This document shows, in pieces, positions 58,080-64,000 of a stretch of 64,000 nt of DNA. The notes under the pieces are model-generated. The model worked only from the letters and a program-made list of their open reading frames with translations. It did not search any database and was not told the origin of the DNA. The stretch's first letter is position 1. Each line of letters starts with the position of its first letter. Location of the stretch: contig NC_090765.1 of the NCBI RefSeq assembly GCF_036898095.1, positions 31,124,728-31,188,727 on the forward strand, read 5' to 3'. This stretch comes from Palaemon carinicauda. Taxonomy: Eukaryota; Arthropoda; Malacostraca; Decapoda; Palaemonidae. Made by a program: the position numbers and the translations under genes.

Positions 58080-59893
58080 TTCATCCACAGATCTAAATTC
58101 GACTAATATTTGAAATAGCGTTAAGCAGAAGGGTGCCAAGACTGTCTGCATCTACTAATGAAGGTTCCAAGAGAGGTTACCCACTAGCACAACCTTCTCC
58201 GTCAGTCCCATCTGCAGAGGTTCCACAACTTAAGTGGAATCCTTATCGCTTTACAGGTGGAGGTTATCCAGCACCTGTTCTAAGAGAGGCAAATTGAGTG
58301 AGACCGCATGAGACATGTCTGAATGCATCAGGATATCATCAACTGATTTGTATTAGCGAAATGGGCCATCTTCTGTGGTTGGTGCTGCCGAAAAAATATT
58401 TCTTCTCGTGGAGTCTCTATTCCACTAGTGGCAGATTCTATAGCTTATATAAGAAATGAAAGACGCCTCTTAGTCTCAGTGGTAAAAGGGTATCATTTAA
58501 CCTTTAGCCAGGTATTGAGATTGAGAGAAGTGGATATTTCCTCATGGGAATTATCTGTATTTGACAGGAGTATAGAACAGACCTGTCCTCCATGTGAAAT
58601 TCGACCTTCAGCTTGAAATACAAACAAAGGTCTTACAGTTTTTGAAGAGAGCTCTTTACCCAGAAAACGGTGTTTCTGATTTCCCTGGGTTCAATGGAGT
58701 GGGTAGGCTAATTACATGGCCCCTCATATTCATATTCTCATTCTGAAGACAGGAGGCAAGTCTTTTTATCTTTAGTTCCTGACTCCATAGAAAAAATCCA
58801 TCGATCCTGGTTTCCACGTTTTCATCTTTTACACTCTCTTCACTAAGGTGCTACATGAAAAAGACCCAGGCTGTCAGACCCAAGTTGCAGAGCCTGTTTA
58901 TAAACACTGGCAGAGTAAAAAAGGTTCAACAAAAATGCAATCTTCTTTTGGCTACAGGAGACAATTCACAGGATGTTACGCCCTAGATCCCCATAGCACC
59001 AGAACAAGTTAGGTGCGTGGCTTTGAGATCAGACGAATTGGTGTTATTCTCGCTGAAGTATGGAAGTGTCAGAACAGGTTCACTGCATATCATTTGCAGG
59101 AATGCACTCACAAGTCATTAGGAATGTTTTTGTTCGGCCTGTGATTGCCGTTTAGCAATTGGTGTAAAATAATTCTAGGTTCACAGTTGGTGTCTGGCTC
59201 CTTTTGCTCTCTTCTTCCCCTCCTTTGGGAAAATAACTATTGGAATGCGATATTGCTGGACAGACGTAGATATGGGTAAGCATACCTTAAGCTAGCAGTT
59301 TTTCTATTTCGGTTAAATAGAAGTGTTCATCGCACCATCCTTCTTACGCTGAGAAAGATGTGTATGTACTGGCAAATCCATCAATTTGTTTATGCTGTAA
59401 TTGATAGACTCACTAGTCTAAGAAGAGAGATTTTCTTTTGCAGCAGCCTTGATTGCCTGGTCCGTAAACCTGACTGTTCTTTCGACCCTAGTTTGCAAGG
59501 TGTCTATAATGTTATTTTCTGGACCTTATCAGGTCTGGGATCAATAATCCTGGTATTTTAGTCAGTTAGTTTGGTAATAGCAACTCTCTCTCACCTAAGG
59601 AATAGTCTCATAATTAAGGGACGTAGGGTTGTATTTATGTAGGAACAAACCCCAAATTTTCAAAGTAATTTGATTTTTTTCCTAACTATATAAAGCTGCG
59701 TCTTTTAACTTCACGCCATCTCGTTCAAACGTGTCAGATGCAATCAAAGTGATTATTCACTGTAACAGCCAAATTAATGGGCTGGGCTTCACCGCCTCCA
59801 TGACAGAATTCCACCTGTGCTTGAATCAATCACCTAATTAAAAGACTCGACGTTGTATAGGTAGGAAATATACAAAGTACTTGAAATTTGGTA
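58080..59893 (+). pseudogene. Fossil DIRS-like element with recombinase and end repeats
   Basis: Recombinase N-part: VADSIAYIRNERRLLVSVVK and GYHLTFSQVLRLREVDISSW (58428-58550), then QTCPPCEIRPSA and, in another frame, KVLQFLKRALYPENG (about 58628-58672). These align with QIADFLLYLRKERS, KGYRSML and LDVVLRFL of DIRS-A. Later fragments read SLFINTGRVKKVQQ (about 58895-58935) and GFEIRRIGVILAEVWK (about 59020-59070), resembling the region up to the His-x-x-Arg box. At 59651-59690 (CCAAATTTTCAAAGTAATTT, TTTCCTAACTATA) and 59857-59893 there is an inverted pair that probably represents the ICR and right end. A different, older DIRS family, not closely related to A-C. Confidence 0.55.
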
Positions 59894-59894
59894 T

Positions 59895-60505
59895 TATAAT
59901 ACTTTCGTTCTACCTTGTTTCTAGTCTTCTGTCTGGTCTTCGACTAGAGATTGTCATCTCAAATTGTTTGATAGGAACTTGCTGTCTATCAAATTATATA
60001 TTCCTGATCTGGATATTAATCTCTCCCCCCGTTGCTCAGTTAGTTCTTTGTGCATGTTGCATAAGATTTTTCATAATTAACTTCTTTCATTGCATTCACA
60101 TCTTGCCAGACTCTACCATCCTGTACGTAGTACTAGACATGCAGTTAATTTTAAGTCATGCCTTTTCCATCATGAGGCATGATATTACTTGGTATTACAT
60201 TGTGAAGTGATCTTCCTAATCTGGTGGTAGAATCTGTGGAACTTGACTTCAAACTTATGAATTCTATTTAGTTGTACAGGTTGACCTAAGTCTCATTCTA
60301 TACTTCAGAAGTGGCTTATATATTTTAAACTTGTTACTGATCTTAAAATATTTTGTATGTTTTATTCAATACTTCTATATAATTAATTTATTTGTTTATT
60401 GCCTTTCCTCACTGGATTACTTTCCCAGTTGGAGCCCATTTGCTTGTGGCATTCAAGGTTTCCAACCATGATTGTACCTCGACTTGTGATAATAATATAG
60501 AATGT
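59895..60505 (+). mobile_element. LINE family A, old 3' fragment
   Basis: A diverged copy of the 39064 LINE: TTCGTTCTACCTTG (about 59905), CTGTCTGGTCTTC, GATCTGGATATTAATCTCTC, TGCATGTTGCATAAGATTTT (60051-60070), and a 3' UTR, CCTTTCCTCACTGGATTACT TTCCCAGTTGGAGCCC, with a weak AATAATA tail. Many substitutions and small indels. It starts directly after the DIRS fossil ends. Confidence 0.8.
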
Positions 60506-61770
60506 CTACATGTAGTATTAGCTAAAAATAAAAATTCTGATTTATTTACTTTTTCAGATGAACTGAAAGTTCCTCGTGGTCCTATGTGGATTAAGTAGGC
60601 TACCCATGTTTAGACCATAGGTTTCAAAGTTACTGCTATTGCATTCTTCAGTAGCTCAAAGTAAGTCTCTTGATTAAATAATTTTCAAGTTATTTTGTGA
60701 GAACGTGGAAGGATGATTTTTAGAATGTACCTTCTAAAGCGAACTAAATTTAAAGTTGTTTAAATTTCACTGTGATTGTCCCATTTTTATTGCCTAGTAT
60801 CCATATAAATCTGACCCCATACTCAAGTTCGAGCATTGGTCTCTATATATTCATTTTTTGTTCCCTTTTCTTCCATAAAGTTTTGATGGTACTATCTCCC
60901 TCCTATAATTTTTTCATTTACTGTATATTTCTTCTCTTATTCTATATTTTAATGTTTCTTTTTTATCAAAGATTACCTCTGCAGCCCCGTGAAATGTTTT
61001 CCCTTGTCTCTGCCTGCCTCATAAATGCTCTCTTCCATACCTTATGTAGTGTCCCTATCATTCAATATATTTTGCTTTATTTGTAAGAAGGTATATGAAA
61101 ATTTCTCTGGATATGGCATAAGATAAGGATAAAACATCTATGAGGATGTCATCATTACTCACAGATTTTGCTTTACATGTGTGAAAGTATATTAAAAGCA
61201 CTGTCTGAGTCCCCCAGATCCACTTATATCTAATGAAATGTTCATGACGAGTACTGTATATGATACTGTAATCTATCGTACCAATAATATATTTGCAGAC
61301 GTGGAGGGAGGTGTAGAAATGTGGGAGGCTAGTCCACTGATTCGTCCGGACGGTCTTGGAAGAATTCGCTGTACTGAACAAAACGAGCGGACCCTGGCCA
61401 CCCAACCGGTCTCTGGTAGTAAAGGTCTGCAAACCTATCATTAAAAATTCAAAATCAAAATAGCTAATGGCAACTCAAGAGGCCAAACTTTACTATTTTC
61501 CACCATTCATATTGTACTCATAAACACCAATTTTTCTACATGCTGCATCTGTTTTTATCTAATAAACCATATTGGAAGCCAAATATTTATTATCATTGAA
61601 AACCTTTCTTGGCCTAGGCCTTGAAAATGAAACACTGTAAAATTTCAATTATTTTTAATTTATTTATATTTAATTTATTTATAAATTATATTTATAAATT
61701 ACAATGAACGACAACCAAATATCACAATGCCGCAACTCTGGCAAAAAAAGAAAAAAAATTGGCAAAAGAA

Positions 61771-61801
<31 letters not shown>

Positions 61802-61979
61802 TACAATTATTTTCTTTGTTACACTGAAGCGTCCAGAAACTGCGTTATATTAGCCCTGGATTACCGGCTGTGGATCGATTTATATAGAAGGGTTCGGCGC
61901 TCCTCTTGATGCCACTCTTCTATCTCTGCCTCACATGACAGGGCCACGCTGCTATCAAACCTCTTTCCTGTAAATAATA
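60506..61979. other. No gene recognised
   Basis: AT-rich sequence. One possible exon at about 61301-61441 is described separately. An A-run lies at 61768-61794. Confidence 0.4.
61301..61441 (+). other. Possible exon or transposon fragment, unrecognised
   Basis: After AATATATTTGCAG (to about 61300, acceptor-like) a less AT-rich frame reads DVEGGVEMWEASPLIRPDGL, then GRIRCTEQNERTLATQPVSG, with a stop TAA at 61442-61444. No domain recognised. A decayed repeat is as likely as an exon. Confidence 0.2.
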
Positions 61980-61982
61980 TAG

Positions 61983-62103
61983 ACGTTTTACATTAGTATT
62001 CTAAAGACATGATACAAAAGTCTTACACATTTGTATCATGTCTTTAGAATACTAATGTAAAACATCTACTAAAGTCTTACATTAGTATTCTAAAGACATG
62101 ATA
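61983..62103. repeat. Inverted and direct copies of a 33-bp sequence
   Basis: TTACATTAGTATTCTAAAGA followed by CATGATACAAAAG occurs at about 61988-62020, as its reverse complement at about 62030-62062, and again directly at about 62077-62109. The first two form a near-perfect hairpin with a short loop (about 10 bases). Confidence 0.9.
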
Positions 62104-62106
62104 CAA

Positions 62107-62255
62107 AAGTCATGATTTGTAAAAAGTTGAATTAATTCTTCCAAAATAAGAAGAGCAGCTAAATGATTTGTAAAAAGTTAAATTAATTCTTCCAAAATAA
62201 GAAGAGCAGCTAAATAAAATTAATTCTTCCAAAATAAGAAGAGCAGCTAAATAAT
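62107..62255. repeat. Tandem repeat, three units
   Basis: TTAATTCTTCCAAAATAAGA AGAGCAGCTAAAT occurs three times. The first two units are preceded by ATTTGTAAAAAGTT, and the third is shorter. Confidence 0.9.
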
Positions 62256-62515
62256 ATGTAGCCACAAAATGAAAAAGAAATGAAAAAAACATCAACCATC
62301 GACACCCTCAATGACTCCGTCGATGTCACTCATTTGCACTTTGGTGTATTATTATTATTTATTATTATTAAACCAATCAAAGTTTTTTCATTTTATATAT
62401 TTTGTGTATGAAATAAAAACTAAAACATTTATAACACTAACTCAGAGGAAATAAACCGGGACCAGTATGGCAAATTCCGACAGCTTGGAGTTAAACAATT
62501 ATTTCTAACTTTTAG

Positions 62516-63010
62516 TAGAAAAAAAATAATTATGAACTTAGAAGAGGGAAATACTAGAAAAAATTTAATTATGAACTTAGAAGAGGGACATACTACCACA
62601 TATCTTAACTACCACATATCTTAACTACCACATATCTTAATATCTTAACTACCACATATCTTAACTACCACATATCTTAACTACCACATATCTTAACTAC
62701 CACATATCTTAATCATCTAAAACTTTTTGAATCCATGGGAGAAGAGGGACATACTACCACATATCTTAACTACCACATATCTTAACTACCACATATCTTA
62801 ATCATCTAAAACTTTTTGAATCCATGGGAGAAGAGGGACATACTACCACATATCTTAACTACCACATATCTTAACTACCACATATCTTAATCATCTAAAA
62901 CTTTTTGAATCCATGGGAGAAGAGGGACATACTACCACATATCTTAACTACCACATATCTTAACTACCACATATCTTAATCATCTAAAACTTTTTGAATC
63001 CATGGAAGAT
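62516..63010. repeat. 16-bp units in an 89-bp higher-order repeat
   Basis: CTACCACATATCTTAA is tandemly repeated. From 62741 the larger block (GAAGAGGGACATA, three 16-bp units, TCATCTAAAACTTTTTGAAT, CCATGGGA) recurs with starts at 62741, 62830 and 62919, a period of 89. A partial first block starts near 62572. Confidence 0.95.
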
Positions 63011-63344
63011 GAACATATAAGTTGTGACCTCAAAGAAAAAAAAAGGGGGCACTAATAGAAAAGGGCCATGCATTGACAGAGGCGAAAACAAATTCACATA
63101 AGAACTCGCCATTCATAAAACTCGAAATGCAACGTCAAACCATAAGCTATAATGACCCTATACCAATTCCCTAATTTCGCAAGAGGGTCTGCCCCTCTCT
63201 TTTATTCTTCTCCTGTACTTATCTTTCTCCCTATTTCCTTAATCTTTCCCATCCCGAGTACCTGTCTGAGCTATAAACTGGATTGTATCCAGGGGTACTC
63301 TTCCTTTCCCCATATTCCCCACTTCCCTATTCTTATTATTAAGT
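63011..63344. other. No gene recognised
   Basis: A transition region with slightly higher C content (CCCTATTTCCTTAATCTTTC), no coding similarity. Confidence 0.4.
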
Positions 63345-64000
63345 TAAGACCCTACCCACAAAATCATAAATGGCCCTGCCCTCGACTTCAAAATCATATT
63401 ACCCAACCCTCTAATCAACATTAATATAACGCTACCCTCAAAATCAAATTTAATTACTTTGCCTTCACAATCAACATGAATGACCCTGCCTTCACAATCA
63501 ACATGAATGACCCTACCTTCACAATCAACATTAATATATAACCCTTCCCTAAAAATAGAAAAAATTAATAACCCTACCCTCAATATCTACATTAATGACA
63601 ACATGTATGTCCCTGCCTTCATAATCACCATGAATGACCCTGCCTTCACAATCAACATTAATGCCAGCTTTTACAGTCAGCATGTATGACCTTGCCTTCA
63701 CAAGCAACACGAATGATCATACCCTCAAAATAAACACGAATGACACTGCCTTCATAATCATCATTATTATAACCCTACCCTCAAAATCAACGTTAATGAC
63801 TTTGCCTTCATGATCAACATTATTATAACCCTACCTTCAAAATTAACATTAATATAACCCTACCCTCAAAATTAACATTAATATAACCCTACCCTCAAAA
63901 TTAACATTAATATAACCCTACCCTCAAAATTAACATTAATATAACCCTACCCTCAAAATTAACAGAAATATAACCCTACCCTCAAAATCAACATTAATGA
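63345..64000. repeat. Degenerate 27-29 bp satellite, runs off window
   Basis: Units such as ACCCTACCCTCAAAATTAAC plus ATTAATATA (29 bp) are uniform from about 63825 to the end. Leftward they become variable (TGACCCTGCCTTCACAATCA plus ACATGAA, 27 bp; others irregular). The array continues beyond 64000. Confidence 0.92.

Overview
The window looks like repeat-dominated nuclear DNA of a crustacean, most probably a decapod. The evidence is the set of transposon families (DIRS-like tyrosine-recombinase elements, APE-type LINEs, tRNA-derived SINEs of kinds I associate with decapod genomes) together with very long (AT)n and (CT)n microsatellites. No intact host gene can be called with confidence. Nearly all recognisable coding sequence belongs to mobile elements, and the organism assignment is inference.

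The backbone is three fairly complete DIRS-like retrotransposons of three different families, all on the + strand: DIRS-A (about 5257-11787), DIRS-B (about 38940-47233, with a LINE nested in its left end) and DIRS-C (about 50040-56796). Each has inverted terminal repeats, an internal complementary region (ICR), a cysteine-rich Gag-like protein, a reverse transcriptase/RNase H/methyltransferase-like polyprotein and a C-terminal tyrosine recombinase. Two much older DIRS relics lie at about 1690-2830 and 58080-59893. All three younger copies carry stops or frameshifts, but the recombinase of DIRS-A and the C-terminal two thirds of the recombinase of DIRS-C are open. In all three, Gag ends at a TGA that overlaps the RT frame at +1, and the end of the RT frame overlaps the start of the recombinase in the -1 frame.

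Layout: 1-5256, mostly featureless, with one DIRS fossil. 5257-11787, DIRS-A. 12186-12957, a 42-bp minisatellite. 14752-14975, a SINE. 15723-18972, a decayed but nearly complete LINE abutting a BEL/Pao fragment (to about 19330). 19838-20397, a second LINE family with an (AAT)n tail, present four times in the window. 20799-21677, a SINE sitting inside an (AT)n tract. 24050-24636, a relic of an uncharacterised multicopy protein. 28186-32612, a large 24-bp satellite split by a 641-bp foldback element. 35850-38340, LINE, SINE and zinc-knuckle remnants. 38940-47233, DIRS-B. 47234-57985, an old pseudogene of a widespread uncharacterised protein family, interrupted by two LINE fragments and by DIRS-C. 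58080-60505, a DIRS fossil abutting a LINE. 61980-64000, short tandem and inverted repeats running off the end of the window.

The order of events can be partly read from nesting: satellite before foldback element; (AT)n before SINE; DIRS-B before the (AAT)n LINE; protein-family copy before LINE fragments and DIRS-C. All boundaries and family assignments are by eye.
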